From: Turnera subulata
Lineage: Eukaryota > Streptophyta > Magnoliopsida > Malpighiales > Passifloraceae
Reading direction: 5' to 3'
NCBI GenBank assembly: GCA_028386065.3
Contig: JAKUCV010000897.1
Span: 302,549 to 366,548, forward strand
Length of the DNA stretch: 64,000 nucleotides
A program made the translations under genes and the position numbers. The notes under the pieces are model-generated. The model did not search any database, had not been told where the DNA came from, and saw nothing but the letters and a program-made list of their open reading frames with translations. Positions 33,518 through 44,285 of this stretch are shown in pieces (within the stretch, counting starts at the first letter, position 1; every line of letters begins with the position of its first letter).

Positions 33518-34842
33518 CCTAATAATATACATAAGATATTTGGATTTAACTCGGAAAAAAAATGATATTTGGGTGTAACAAACAATCTCCCCGCGGGAGA
33601 GTGGAAAAGTAAGTAAGTTTTTTAATGTCCTAATTTTAAGGTTGCCACAAATATGTCTGTGGTCTCTCTTCTTTTATTTTTCGTTTAATTTATTTGGTTG
33701 TTTTACAAAATCCTTCCCGAAACGAATTATATGGATCACCGGAATCCGTTCTAATCGAGAGTTTGGAAATAACTACTAAGAAGAGAAGAAGGGATTGTAT
33801 TCGCCATGGTTTTGAATTCCGTACAAAAATAGAAGAGATTGTATTGGATTGTTTCTTTGATAATTGGCGACGGTGGAAGTGGAAAAAAAGAAAGTCAATA
33901 TTTGATAGGGAATCGGCTAAAAGGTTTGATTTTCTGATTAGAATCCGCCAATTGTTTTTTTTTATTTGCTTTTTTTTTTTTTGCTAATTGTGTTATTTTT
34001 TCCTCTGCCTTTCAATCTTTTTGGAGGACATAATGTTGAATATATAGAAAATTGGGTTATGCAATTTCATGTCTTTTGTTTCTTCGAGTGTGTTCTGCAG
34101 GTCTGCTAACATAGAGTGGTTAAATGGTTTACTTGAAACTGTCTTTACCCATTTTGGTATCCTATTTTCTTTTTGCATCTTCTTAGATGAACTTTTTATG
34201 TTGATTCCTAAGTATTTCTCCAATGCTCTCTACTCCTCAAATAACTGACTTTATTTAGAGAATAGGTGCACTGCCAGTTTTCCTGCTGATCATAGATAAA
34301 TGCCATAACCACTAGCAAGCTTTGTCAAATATACTAGATAGAAGTGCTAGAAATATCCAAAAGTTTGCCATAGAATCTTCCCATAGTGAGCAAAAGCATT
34401 TAAATGCTTCTAGATTGCTTCTTCAAAGACTATCTCACCTTAACCTACTGCAAAAAAAGAAAAAAAAAAAAACAGATTGCCTGAACGGTCTATCAAAGAA
34501 CCAAACGCAGTAAAGACTGACACTTGAGTTCCTTTTTGCGTGAAGCTCATTTCTGATACTTGTCGACATTTACCAAGAAAACATTCTAGTTAGCCCTGTT
34601 TTGTTATTAGCTTCCACACATGGTTACAAAGCGGTTCAGTGATTCTGTAATATATATAGTAGGTGCTGTCGATGAAATTTTTTTCCAAACCCTAGTCATC
34701 AAGGCTCATTAATCTTCTTTTTTTTTTCTTTTTAAATTCAACGTTTGGTAACCATGTAGCAGTTTCTCCCCCTACTTGCTGCTTTTCGCATCTTTTCTCT
34801 CAGGATTGACTTGTAGTTATACATATGTTTTTTCTATTGCAG
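33518..34842 (+). other. 5' region of MED15-like locus, copy A (upstream sequence)
   Basis: This stretch is repeated at 56990-58336. It includes a frame (about 33694-33960) reading NELYGSPESVLIESLEI, then GFEF and DNWRRWKWK..RKSIFDRESAKRFDF, which stays open in both copies with only in-frame length changes. A second small block (34105-34165, SANIEWLNGLLETVFTHFG, after an AG) and a third (34325-34440, ILDRSARNIQKFAIESSHSE) are also shared. I do not recognise any of them. The second faintly recalls the start of synaptotagmin-like SMP domains, but that is weak. They may be remnants of an older gene. Confidence 0.45.
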
Positions 34843-34876
34843 TAGAAGAATTGCCATTTAGTGGGCTAGAAAATCA

Positions 34877-37800
34877 ATGGATAGCACCAGTTGGAGGCCG
34901 ACTGGCCCAGCAGAAGAGCCTGCTATGGAAACATTTAATTGGAGAAACCAGTTGCAACTTGATTCACGGCAGAGAATTGTAAACAAAATGTATGTACTTT
35001 TCTTTCTTCTGATCTCTGATCTAACCATTGGTCATTATTAACAAATATTGTGTGGATGATTCCAGCCCTATAAACATGTTGTAGAGTTCTGTTCCATGAC
35101 ATAGGTTTTTATCTCCATATTCCTTTGAAGATGAAGAACTTGTTGTTCATAGGACTTAATCCTGGATCCATTTCTGAAACCTTGCAGTTAACATTTCAAG
35201 TTCTGCACATAGCTTTAGAAAGGAATCTTTCCCTCATACAAACTAGAAAAGGATATAACGATAGACAAGATTGGTGAAAAACGGGCAAGTCTCTCCTAAG
35301 AGTTTCTGTGAGATGCTGGCCACTATACATATTTTGTGCATTTTGATGGAGAGTTTGTTTGAGGTAGCAGGAATTGAGAGATTCGGGGTTCATCAATTTC
35401 TTTCAATGATGGCTACTTATATTGGCTTGCTGAGGTTTGTTCAACTTTAAATTTCCATGAATAATCCAGTCCTCTGCAAGGGCTAGGTTTTGCTGTTGGC
35501 AACCCAGATGACTAGAGCTGTTGATGACCAAATAGGTTTCTCTTAAGCCAGCAGGGTAGATGCTTTTATTAGTTGGTGGTTAGGAGAGCACATTCTGTGA
35601 AACTGTTGCATTCAACAAAAGGCAGATAGTTCGAAAAAAAAAAAGGGACACTGATATCAGTTTTGCTGCAAATGATAATGATGCATAGCTTCCTGGTTTC
35701 CTTCAAACAGTTCACGTTTCTTTTGGATGCCGCCAAAACCAGCATAGCTTTGAATAGCTGCATAAGGTGAAATCTCAATAGTTCTGGTGGCATTGGTTTG
35801 ACAGATTCAGTGAAAAAAGGTAGGAATATGTATTTAGCGGTTGCATCTATATATTTCTGTACCTCCATCAAATATCTCATTGTTATGGCCCCTCCTCCCT
35901 GTGCTTACCTCTTTTTTGACATTCATAAGTAGTGCTGGTGCTCTAGAGTTTCCTGTGGTAGCATCAGATAAGATGAATGCTTAGTGCTTTCATAAATTTA
36001 GAGGGTTGTTATCTTTACTGTTCCAATGCTAGTGAATATCTACAGTCACTTCGTGAAGCTTTTTTTTCCCTACAGCCACATCTGCTTATTGTTTTGTATC
36101 ATAAGTCACATTCTATGATGGATTGTGTACAGAATGGAGACACTAAAGAGACATCTACCTGTTTCTGGGAAAGACGGACTACAAGCACTCAAGAAAATTG
36201 CTGAACGGTTTGAGGAAAAGATGTATGCTGCCGCAACAACCCAAGTATTTCTCTAATGCTGAAAAAGTTTACTGATCTGATGATCTCCTGTAACTCCATG
36301 CATACACTCATTTTCCATTACTGATTTGGAGAGTAATTCTGTTCACACTTCACATCCTTAAAACGTTCTCTACGCTCGTGGTATACAAAAATTCTAGCTT
36401 TCAGTGACAAAAGTTTGTTTCTGAAAGTGTTACTGGGAGCCTGACCAGAAATTGGAGTGTGGCGACCAATTCCCAAAAAAGCACAACTATAAAAGAACAC
36501 AGCATAGCTGAGCAAAAGAAGGAAAACAAGTTTGCATTAAAGCTGCAAGTAAACACCTCCACATACTTGAGATCTAATCGTCCTTTCTCATTGTTTCAGT
36601 CTGATTATCTGCGGAAAATATCTCTAAAGATGCTAACTCTGGAGAACAAGTCCCAAAATACTGTTCCGTATTCTTTGCCGTCCAATAAACCCCCAGATGG
36701 AGGAGGTAATTACTTTACAGAGCATACGCTCCCAATCTGATACAGCATTCAAGTTTGAGTTCATGTTTTATAATTGCACTTTAGATATGACTTTAAACCC
36801 TGATATGGAAAAAATACCCTTTTTTCCATTGATTTCCATCATGGCCCTAGCCTTCTACATATGCATCTCAATTCTCCTATAGCTCCCTTGTCTTGTAAGA
36901 TATTTTACTGGTGATCACTTCCCTTTCAAGGCTCCTCCAAATTTGCCAGAGTATCCTTTGCTTTACTGGACAGAGGGATTGCCTGTGCTCACTGGCCTGC
37001 ACTTTAATTCCACAAAGTGACAACCCGCAGGCCTCCTTTTCTTCATCATGGCTTTCCTACCCTCTCCTCTAACATGTCACCGCTTGGTATAGCTCCATCA
37101 TCTGCCCCTTATTCCTTGTGCCTTCCCTCATTTATTTTCACCTCTTCCCGGTATTTCCTTTATTCATTTTCTTTTCTATTTCTCCAAAAGCTCTCTTTCC
37201 CTTTTCTTCTTGCCTTATGGAACTAGGGGAATTACCTATATTATATGTATTTAGATTGTGGCAAGTTGGTGGTCCAGTCGGAAGGTCGCTTTTCTTTGAC
37301 CAAGATGATTTTGGTACTAACATGCCCCTTGATTTCTTTGTGCAGGTTCCGTCCAGTCGCACTCAGTACACGACGAGGAGAAAACAAGTTCCAGGGATGT
37401 GGTGGGTGGTGATTATTCACAAAATGTGCTGCAGGGCCACTCCTCCTCCCTGGCTGCCTGGTGCGAAAGGCTGTCCAAGAGGAAGTGTTCCCCTACCAAA
37501 GAGGAGTCAGCTCCCAAGGTTCCGAGGACAGCCTCTCCGTTGGGTCACTCTTCCTTGGTGGACAAAAAAAAAGACAAGGCGGTCCCCCAGAGGCGTTCCT
37601 CTCGCTACAGCGACAAGGAGATGGGTTCATCCCATTTTCCCCAAGGCAAGCTGACAATATCCTGCCCGATTTCCTTTTCGGAAGCGAAGGAGTTGGGTTT
37701 TCCCCCTCCTTTCCACTTCACATTTGACCCCTATGATACCGGCACTGGTTTTAATACCTTGAATGGTTTAGTAAACAAGTTCTTGAGGGGTCCTCATCTC

Positions 37801-39576
37801 TTGAGAAAATATTGGATGTGGATCTGAAGAAGACTGCTGTAGCTCAGGCTTCAGGGTCCTGGGGGGTACCTTCCCTTGGCTCTCTATTTGTCTGTTGTTT
37901 CTTATTCGCTGTCTTTTTATTCAGAGGAGGACCCTAAGTCTTTGAAGCGGGATTTGGAGAAGGCGATGGATGAAATTGCTTCTCTTCGGGACAAGAATTC
38001 TTCTCTCCAAAGGGAAGTTGAAGTATCTATGGACTTGACTGCGGCTTGTATGGAGAAGTTAGCTTGCAAGCATAAACGTGATATTTTGTCCAGGTTTCCG
38101 GACATGGATGTGTCCTTCATTTCCTCCAATCTGCAATTCATAACTGATCAACACAAGCAGTCATATCAATCGCAAAGACCCCTTCCGGAGACATCATCAA
38201 GTATGTAATGACAAATCTGCAATTCAATGGGCCACGTATTTCTTAATAATTCCTGCATTCTTGGCCGTCTCTCCTCTTTATTTACCTTATCTATTTTGTT
38301 ATGGATCCCCTCCTCTTTGTAGGGTAAGAAAGTTTATTTAGTAACTTCTTTGTGCAACGTAACTTTGTAGCATCTCTTGATTCAACAGTAGCTGGAGGTG
38401 ATTGGCAAGAGGAGGTATACCAAAAGGTAACCTTTTTGACTTAATGTACAAAAGATTTCCATTTGTATAGTCAAGTTAACAAAATTCGAAGCAGCTTTTG
38501 GAGCTTGTTTTTGTTTAGTCGAAGTTTCCAGCGTTTGCATGTTCAATATCTGCAGTACTTATATTTTATTAAGACCAAAAAAGAATCCTGATAATCCTGT
38601 AAAGCATTATGGTTTAGCATCCAAACTGTATAGAATGGGCTGTTAAATCTTATTCAGGGGCTTTGGAAGTATTATTCAGGCACCAAATCCTGTCAGCATA
38701 TCGGATGTATTATTCAGGCACCAAATGGAGACATCGCTTCTCTAAAATGAAAAGAAGGCATATGATTAAGCGTATCAAAAAGTCAGCAAGTTATTGAATT
38801 TAGAAGTGTCTTAATTGAAGGGGTGGCTAGCATTGCATGGTTGTTTGTGTCCCTTTATCTAGATCCAGGTCTTCCAACACTTATTTTATTGTCTCACCTG
38901 AAGTTTTGTTTGATCACTTCTTAGTTTACTGTGGTTGGCACCTGAACAGCTGAATGTCTTACATTTCCCTCATTTTTTTTCTAGATCAAGGAGATGAAGG
39001 AGATGCACTTCGATGATTTGAATGATATGTACAAGAAAATATGTTCTAAATTGCTACAGGTAACCTCTTAAGCATTATTTGTGTGCATCTGTACTTCACA
39101 CGACCCCTGCCTTTCTCTATGTTGGGTTTAACGATATCATCTGGCCAGGCTGCAAATATTGCATCATCTGATTCCCATTATCCCCTCCCTCAAGAAGGAA
39201 AAGTGGAAGAAAATGACCAAAACATAAAAGTGAAGATATAAAAGCATCTGTTTGTTGCAAAGGTTGACTGCTACTCTTGAATTGCTTACATATGTAATTC
39301 CTTGTTTGACAGCAAGATTCTCTTCCTCAACAACCAAAGCCTGAGACGGTGCAGGTGGAAAAGCTAAAAATATTTAAAAGCATGTTGGATTGCATAATAT
39401 CGTTCTTGCAAATTTCCAAAGAAAATCCGTTGCCTGGTTTCAAGGAGAAGCTGGGTTCTTATGAAAAGCAGATAATAAACTTTATAGATAAGGCAAAGGG
39501 ACCCGGGAAGCCTATGCCTCCAATGCAGCATGGACAACCTGCCGATATGCAACCCATGCAGCAGTCACAGTCTTAG
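34877..39576 (+). CDS. MED15-like Mediator subunit gene with KIX domain, rearranged
   Basis: MED15 links activators to the Mediator complex in the nucleus through its N-terminal KIX domain. Exons 34877-34989, 36133-36244 and 36600-36705 join in frame and encode MDSTSWRPTGPAEEP, NWRNQLQLDSRQRIVNK, METLKRHLPVSGKDGLQALK, ERFEEKMYAA and SDYLRKISLKMLTLENKSQN, the plant MED15 KIX region. The 3' exons (end of 37923-38200, then 38371-38426, 38985-39059, 39313-39576) encode YQSQRPLPETSS, GGDWQEEVYQK, PQQPKPE and GSYEKQIINFIDKAKG, the conserved region after the Q-rich centre. The expected long glutamine-rich middle is missing; exon 37346 onward instead encodes unrelated sequence. TAG at 39574 ends the frame early, while recognisable MED15 sequence continues. 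The frame across 37795-37830 is broken unless extra splicing occurs. Probably a pseudogene or a truncated paralogue. Confidence 0.7.
37365..38130 (+). other. Foreign coding segment replacing MED15 Q-rich centre
   Basis: Between GSVQSHSV (MED15-like) and ITDQHKQSYQSQRPLPETSS (MED15-like) lies unrelated sequence: AAWCERLSKRKCSPTKEESA, FHFTFDPYDTGTGFNTLNGL, then KILDVDLKKTAVAQASGSW in a shifted frame, a tiny intron (about 37867-37922, ending ttattcag), and a coiled-coil LKRDLEKAMDEIASLRDKNS..LQREVEVS. It looks like part of one plant repetitive protein, perhaps transposon-associated; I cannot name the family. A stop at 37825-37827 ends the first frame. Confidence 0.55.
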
Positions 39577-39850
39577 GTTTCTCAATTGCTGTCAAACGAG
39601 ATTCAGATGAATCCTCAGTTGCAATCAATTAACATGCAAGGTTCTTTGCCAACTATGGAACTGAACTATATGTCAATCTTGTAGCATAATTCTCTATCAT
39701 CTTCAGCTGGAGTGTCGACATCACAGCAGAATGTGATGAACTCGTTGCAAACCTGGTTCCAATTTGAATGTAGGACAGGGAAATGCACTTCGCTCATTGC
39801 AGCAGGTGCCTTCCAAGGCGTCACTTCCCCAGTCTGACGCTCCATAAAAA
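39577..39850 (+). pseudogene. Decayed MED15 coding sequence past the stop
   Basis: In the frame of the last exon, after TAG (where glutamine is expected), come IQMNPQLQSINMQGSLPTM then another TAG, SLSSSAGVSTSQQNVMNSLQ, and after a one-base shift NVGQGNALRSLQQVPSKASL. These match the downstream Q/N-rich part of plant MED15 proteins. The stops and shift show this part is no longer translated. Confidence 0.7.
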
Positions 39851-40234
39851 TTTCAGATGTGTAACTGATATCCACCAGTTCTTTTGTTGAAAGACGAGTA
39901 CTTGTTTGCATATGATTTTGGGAAGCCAAGCGTAATGTTTGTTTGATAATCTATTATGTATCCAAAATCTCTCCCCAGCTCATTTTCAATATGCAACTCA
40001 CAAAAGTTGTGATATATAAGTCCATTCATTCTTGCTTTGATGTATTGGTTACCACACGATTTGATCAAGAGCATGCTAAATAGTTAAATTGATGTATAAA
40101 TTATAGAGCAATTTTATTCCGCAGTCCGGAAGATCCTGAACCTTTCCATTGGCCCGCGGCACAATTTGAGCTGCAAATCCAACATTGACACTTTATCATT
40201 TACTCGAGAAGAAGAAATAGAGGGAGAACTAGCT

Positions 40235-41626
40235 CTATGATGAGGCATCCTTAGTACAATCCTCGGTAGTAAATTGGAGTGCACCAATGTTACCATCATA
40301 AACGATTCTCATGTTCTGTTGATGCCAGGCTCCTAGTATGGTTCTGCCATTTCCTGGTGTTAAAGCAACACAGAAGTATCCTGCATCATTGTCGAAATAA
40401 TGCACATACTTCCCATCCAGAACGTAGTTAGCTCCTTCAAAATGGTAGGTCATCGTTACAAAATCGTTGAAGTCCGGCCTGTTCTTGTAACAAAGAGCGA
40501 ATCCTTGAGGTACTTGTCCGATTCTTTGAAGCCCTTTAGCATCATAGTATCTCTGGAATGCTCCCATTACGGCCCGATATGCATTTCGGCCGATGGTAGT
40601 CTGGTCGATTCGTGAGATGAGAGCGCCGGAATCTATCACGCAACCACCTTGTCCGTCCGGTCTAATCTGAAAGATTTCAGGGGCAAATCCTATTCGAGTG
40701 AGTCCTACACTAATGTCTAGTAAATGCAAGTAGTAGTAGTAACTACCAGGTGGTGTAACAAACTTTGTTGTCTGAATATTTCCTGGTAGTATAGGAATGT
40801 CCTCACCAAACCTGAGGACGCTAGGGGCTTGTATTGCTTGATCGAAAGGTACCAAACAATTTGAGAATTTTCTACCAATTGAGTCCCACAACTGGGAAAC
40901 TAGTGAATCCGGAGACTTGCTCAACCCAAAAATTCCTGAAATGGCACCATTCTTTGCAAACTGAACATTTCGATTGTCATTTGAGCAGCCAAAGATAATA
41001 CCATCGAAAAGTTTTGCTTCGACTGGACTGATGGTGAACTTGAATGTCTCAATGGAAGCAACACCTGCGGTGGAGGCCCCGCCACCATAGCTATATTGAT
41101 ACCGGCACTCGTTGTTGACGCATTGGTAGAGGGGTTGGGGGCCGGAACAAAGAGGGTGATCACACGGAAGCTTCCTGTAGCTAGTGGAAGCTTGAGAGCT
41201 ATAGATGGGGAAACGTTGGTTGTAACAATTTGTGCAAGGCAGGCACTGCGTCCAAATCAGACCACCTCCGGTGTCCATTAGCAGGAACTCAGGAATCTGT
41301 TGGCTTCCTATCCCCACTTGCACCATATAGAAAAAATTATCTCGAAGCAATGTAAAACGGATGTTGTCGGGCTCGGGTGTGGTGGTTGCATTTGGATTTG
41401 AAAAGTTTTCAAGATAATAACCTCTGGCATTGGAGAACTTTATCAGCCTCTCAATTCTTTGGAGATTGGTGAGGTTTCCTGGGTACAATGGGGATACTGG
41501 GGAGTCTCTTGGTATGAGGTTTAGGCTAAATCCTGTGGGATTGGAAGTGGCAATATGGAAAAAGAATATGGTTGAAAGACAGAGACAGAGATTAGGGGCC
41601 TGAAAAATTAATCGTAGACTGACCAT
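40235..41626 (-). CDS. Nepenthesin/CDR1-like aspartic protease (family A1)
   Basis: A single uninterrupted 463-codon frame, as is common in this plant subfamily. Residues 1-29 form a signal peptide (LCLCLSTIFFFHIA), so the enzyme enters the secretory path. A propeptide with the usual NLIPRDSPVSPLY and RIERLIKFS segment follows. The first catalytic motif is LLMDTGGGLIWTQC, the cysteine-rich nepenthesin insert follows (CLPCTNCYNQRFPIY, CDHPLCSG, CRYQYSYGGG), and the second catalytic motif is CVIDSGALISRI. The C-terminal motif ILGAWHQQNMRIVYD is typical. Both catalytic Asp are kept, but the residue after DSG is Ala rather than Thr. The protein ends ALQFTTEDCTKDASS. Members act in defence signalling or in apoplastic proteolysis. 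The gene looks intact. Confidence 0.9.
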   Translation of the reverse strand: MVSLRLIFQAPNLCLCLSTIFFFHIATSNPTGFSLNLIPRDSPVSPLYPGNLTNLQRIERLIKFSNARGYYLENFSNPNATTTPEPDNIRFTLLRDNFFYMVQVGIGSQQIPEFLLMDTGGGLIWTQCLPCTNCYNQRFPIYSSQASTSYRKLPCDHPLCSGPQPLYQCVNNECRYQYSYGGGASTAGVASIETFKFTISPVEAKLFDGIIFGCSNDNRNVQFAKNGAISGIFGLSKSPDSLVSQLWDSIGRKFSNCLVPFDQAIQAPSVLRFGEDIPILPGNIQTTKFVTPPGSYYYYLHLLDISVGLTRIGFAPEIFQIRPDGQGGCVIDSGALISRIDQTTIGRNAYRAVMGAFQRYYDAKGLQRIGQVPQGFALCYKNRPDFNDFVTMTYHFEGANYVLDGKYVHYFDNDAGYFCVALTPGNGRTILGAWHQQNMRIVYDGNIGALQFTTEDCTKDASS

Positions 41627-42130
41627 TTTTGTTTGCTGGTCAGGAATGTAAGCCAGTTTGATGTGTTGGTGCTAGCAACTACTACTACCTTATACTATGT
41701 TCCATAAACCAAAGATGGTAATCTTGGATAAGGATGGATCTTGTCCCATATTAGGACTAACAGTTAGAAATTTGCAAATGCTTAAGGGAGAAAGATTTTT
41801 TTTTTTTCATCTATTTCTTAGCTTTTCTTACTTATTTTGGCGAATTTAAATTTATTTTAAATGATCAGGAAATATACGTTACATCCTCAGCCTTTGTGTT
41901 AAAAGCACCTTCTTCTCTCCCAATCCAAAATAACAGGATATTATATCCTGTTAAATTGATATGATCCTCTGTAAATCATGTGGCTTTCTCAGTCCCTCTG
42001 TAATCCATTGAGATGTGGGGAAAAAAAAAATTGTAGAATGTTTGTATAGAAAATTTAGACCAAAGTGGGTTAAAAAAAATTGTAGAATGTTTGAATCTTC
42101 TTCACGAGGGCTTGGATCTGTACTGCCTTC
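41627..42130. other. Protease upstream region; no gene seen
   Basis: It should hold the promoter of the minus-strand protease gene; I see no convincing TATA box at the expected distance. The phrase ttgtagaatgtttg occurs twice (about 42031 and 42081), a short local duplication. Confidence 0.3.
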
Positions 42131-42739
42131 CTAGTGGGCTGGTCTCTCCAGATCGGTCAATGGTCGATCGCTCTTAGATTTATCATCAGCAGGACCTTCT
42201 TCTTCAACAAGGGACTTCACTTCTTCCAAGCCCTTTACATCGATCTCTGATGGTACTTTATGACTTTCCTGCGATAAAATCTGGCCATTAGCATATAATT
42301 GGTCAAAAATTTCAATGGCATCGAAGATATCTAATATGTTTGGCCGAAGATCCAGCCTTGTACTATCAGCATGCAGCTTGTTGATAAAGGACTCTTCCTC
42401 TGCTTTGATCTTTTTGAGGGCTAAACACTTGAATGGTTGCCCTCCCTCGATCTCTGCTAGGCATCCTTCTTCTTCTGTAATGACTAATGAGTATATTACG
42501 TTCAAGATATACTCCATCGGTCGCCCACCAAACGACTTTTTAGCCTGAATGCCCTTTATTAGAACACTCATCCCCCTTTCGCCAAGCTCGTCATATAGCA
42601 ATTGCTCCTCTTTACAAACTTGATTGTATTGAACAAGCAACAACCGTGCCTGTTGGGAACTACGACTAGTCTGTAGATGCTTGGAAAGCGCTTCCTTTTC
42701 CTTCAAAAGCTGTGAAAAATGGCCACGGATGATGGCCAC
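42131..42739 (-). CDS. Unknown 202-codon ORF, coiled-coil N-terminus
   Basis: A clean 202-codon frame starts MAIIRGHFSQLLKEKEALSK and is charged and helical at first (about residues 8-55), then has a more globular part (GGRPMEYILNVIYSLVITEE, GGQPFKCLALKKIKAEEE, RLDLRPNILDIFDAIEIFDQ) and an acidic, serine-rich tail. I do not recognise a family. No TATA box, introns or further exons are evident. It could be a fragment of a repeat-associated protein or a real lineage-specific gene. Confidence 0.4.
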   Translation of the reverse strand: MAIIRGHFSQLLKEKEALSKHLQTSRSSQQARLLLVQYNQVCKEEQLLYDELGERGMSVLIKGIQAKKSFGGRPMEYILNVIYSLVITEEEGCLAEIEGGQPFKCLALKKIKAEEESFINKLHADSTRLDLRPNILDIFDAIEIFDQLYANGQILSQESHKVPSEIDVKGLEEVKSLVEEEGPADDKSKSDRPLTDLERPAH

Positions 42740-43497
42740 AGACTCCTTCTAGAACTGGATTGTTGGTGAGAACATGATGTTCCTACTGGACGTGCCAAAA
42801 ACTACAACTGTTCTATAAATTGAACAGCTTCGAACCCTGCAAAAACTGTTCGCTACATTGAACAGCGAGCTTACTTGATCCGACCTGTTGATAGGCCGAA
42901 CGGACGGTGTCGCACGTCCTAGACCGGGTTTGGTATTTTGGATTTTCTTAGCTAAGTTATCTAGGAAGACATATTAAACTCTACACTATTGTGCGATAGA
43001 AGTAAATATAAATTTGATAAAAATAGTTCGATTGATTTCTTGATGATTGGATTGCCATCCCTATACAAGAAAGGTCAATGGCCATATATAGGCACATAAG
43101 TTATTCACCAGATAAGCTAGTCTAAATTATAAAATTCAAATTCATAGTCTGCCTTCTGCCTTCCAAATCTGCAATGATAAGATGCAGATGTTTCAAATCC
43201 TTCCCCGAATCTTTTTCAAGTTTGAAACCCCTCCTGTGAGATATCCTTAAAATCTCCCTCGAAATTTGAAACTCAAAGCTATCTACAGAGTCAATTTCGA
43301 AATCGAGATGCATTCTGTTGGAATCCACCGTCTTGACAGACTCAACAACTAATCCAGCCGATAATGGGGCAGATATATACGAAGTTAAAGAAACTAAAGT
43401 GAGAACATTTTTATAGTTCGTAGGTGCGCTCATTCCGAATTTCTTTGTACTGCCGCGATTCCCATGCTTTATCTTTATGTTGGTCAACAACCAACCA
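42740..43497. other. No gene seen; isolated minisatellite-like unit
   Basis: The minus ORF 43514-43122 has no known domain and starts in the TA microsatellite. At about 43330-43358 the sequence gtcttgacagactcaacaac is a lone relative of the 29-bp minisatellite found at 43939-44100, across the organellar insert. Confidence 0.35.
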
Positions 43498-43517
43498 CAT
43501 ATATATATATACATATA

Positions 43518-43556
<39 letters not shown>

Positions 43557-43577
43557 CTATATATATATATATATATA
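43498..43577. repeat. (TA)n microsatellite
   Basis: About 80 bases of TA repeats with interruptions (tatatacatatatctatata). It borders the organellar insert on the left. ORFs made of YIYIYI repeats on both strands come from it. Confidence 0.9.
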
Positions 43578-43579
43578 AA

Positions 43580-43925
43580 GTCTCCCCCTTTTTTGGGAGA
43601 GTCTTGGATCCCGTCAGTTCACTTTATTGAATTCTTAGCCTACCAATAGCGGGAGAAATGTCCAGAAAAATCGAAACTACTGTCCATTTTTGGATGGGCG
43701 AATGACGGGGATTGAACCCGCGCGTGGTGGATTCACAATCCACTGCCTTGATCCACTTGGCTACATCCGCCCCTACCCCCGCACAGGTTTCAGTCTCTAT
43801 CTATAAAAAAAAAAAGATCCTTTCTGAACCTCCCGATGACCGCTGAGAAGCCGCTTCGCCCCTATACTCCGATACTCTAGTTGCAAGTCTATTTTATTTG
43901 TTGTGCTTTAAAATTAGGGGAAGCA
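43580..43925. other. Organellar DNA insert (probable NUMT)
   Basis: About 345 bases with no resemblance to the flanks, containing an organellar tRNA-His. The flanks of the tRNA (gatcccgtcagttcactttat, gccgcttcgcccctatactc, aggggaagcaaagcttc) look like plant mitochondrial rather than chloroplast context (no psbA beside it). Plant mitochondria carry a plastid-derived trnH, so a mitochondrial source is the better guess, not a certainty. It lies between a TA microsatellite and a minisatellite. Confidence 0.6.
43697..43771 (-). tRNA. trnH-GUG: tRNA-His (GUG), organellar type, in nuclear DNA
   Basis: On the minus strand it begins GGCGGATGTAGCCAAGTGGA and ends GGTTCAATCCCCGTCATTCGCC in two parts, 75 nt, with a 7-bp acceptor stem (one G-T pair), anticodon GTG within ggattgtgaatcc and a T-loop GGTTCAATCCC. 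All stems can form. As an organellar gene copied into the nucleus it is probably not expressed, although its intact fold means this cannot be excluded. Confidence 0.85.
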
Positions 43926-43938
43926 AAGCTTCAACACA

Positions 43939-44100
43939 CCAACTTGACAGACTCGGCAACTAATCTGCCAACTTGACAGACTTGACAATTGGTCCAGCAA
44001 CTTGACAGACTTGACAACTAATCTGCCAACTTGACAGACTTGACAATTGGTCCACCAACTTGATAGACTCGACAACTAGTCCACCAACTTGGCAGACTCC
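43939..44100 (+). repeat. 29-bp minisatellite, about 5.6 units
   Basis: Unit like ccaacttgacagacttgaca + attggtcca, alternating between an attggtcca and an actaatctg ending, so that the higher-order period is 58 bases for the first units. Directly right of the organellar insert. Confidence 0.9.
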
Positions 44101-44285
44101 ACAATCCTTACGGGCCAGAATGATCACATGATCCACCATAAATATCCAAGCCATAATGATCAAAGACCGGCCCAACGAACAGCCCATCAACGATTTTTGG
44201 TTGGTACAAACACCCTCCTTTCAGCATATAAATTTTTGACGATTTATATATATAAAAAAATGCTACAATAAATACCAGTGCACAC

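Noticed and set aside
43122..43630. ORFs on both strands around the TA tract
   Set aside because: They are formed by the TA microsatellite. The 130-codon minus frame starts inside it and shows no domain.
43939..44100. CRISPR-like short repeat array
   Set aside because: 29-bp units are head-to-tail with no spacers: a minisatellite.
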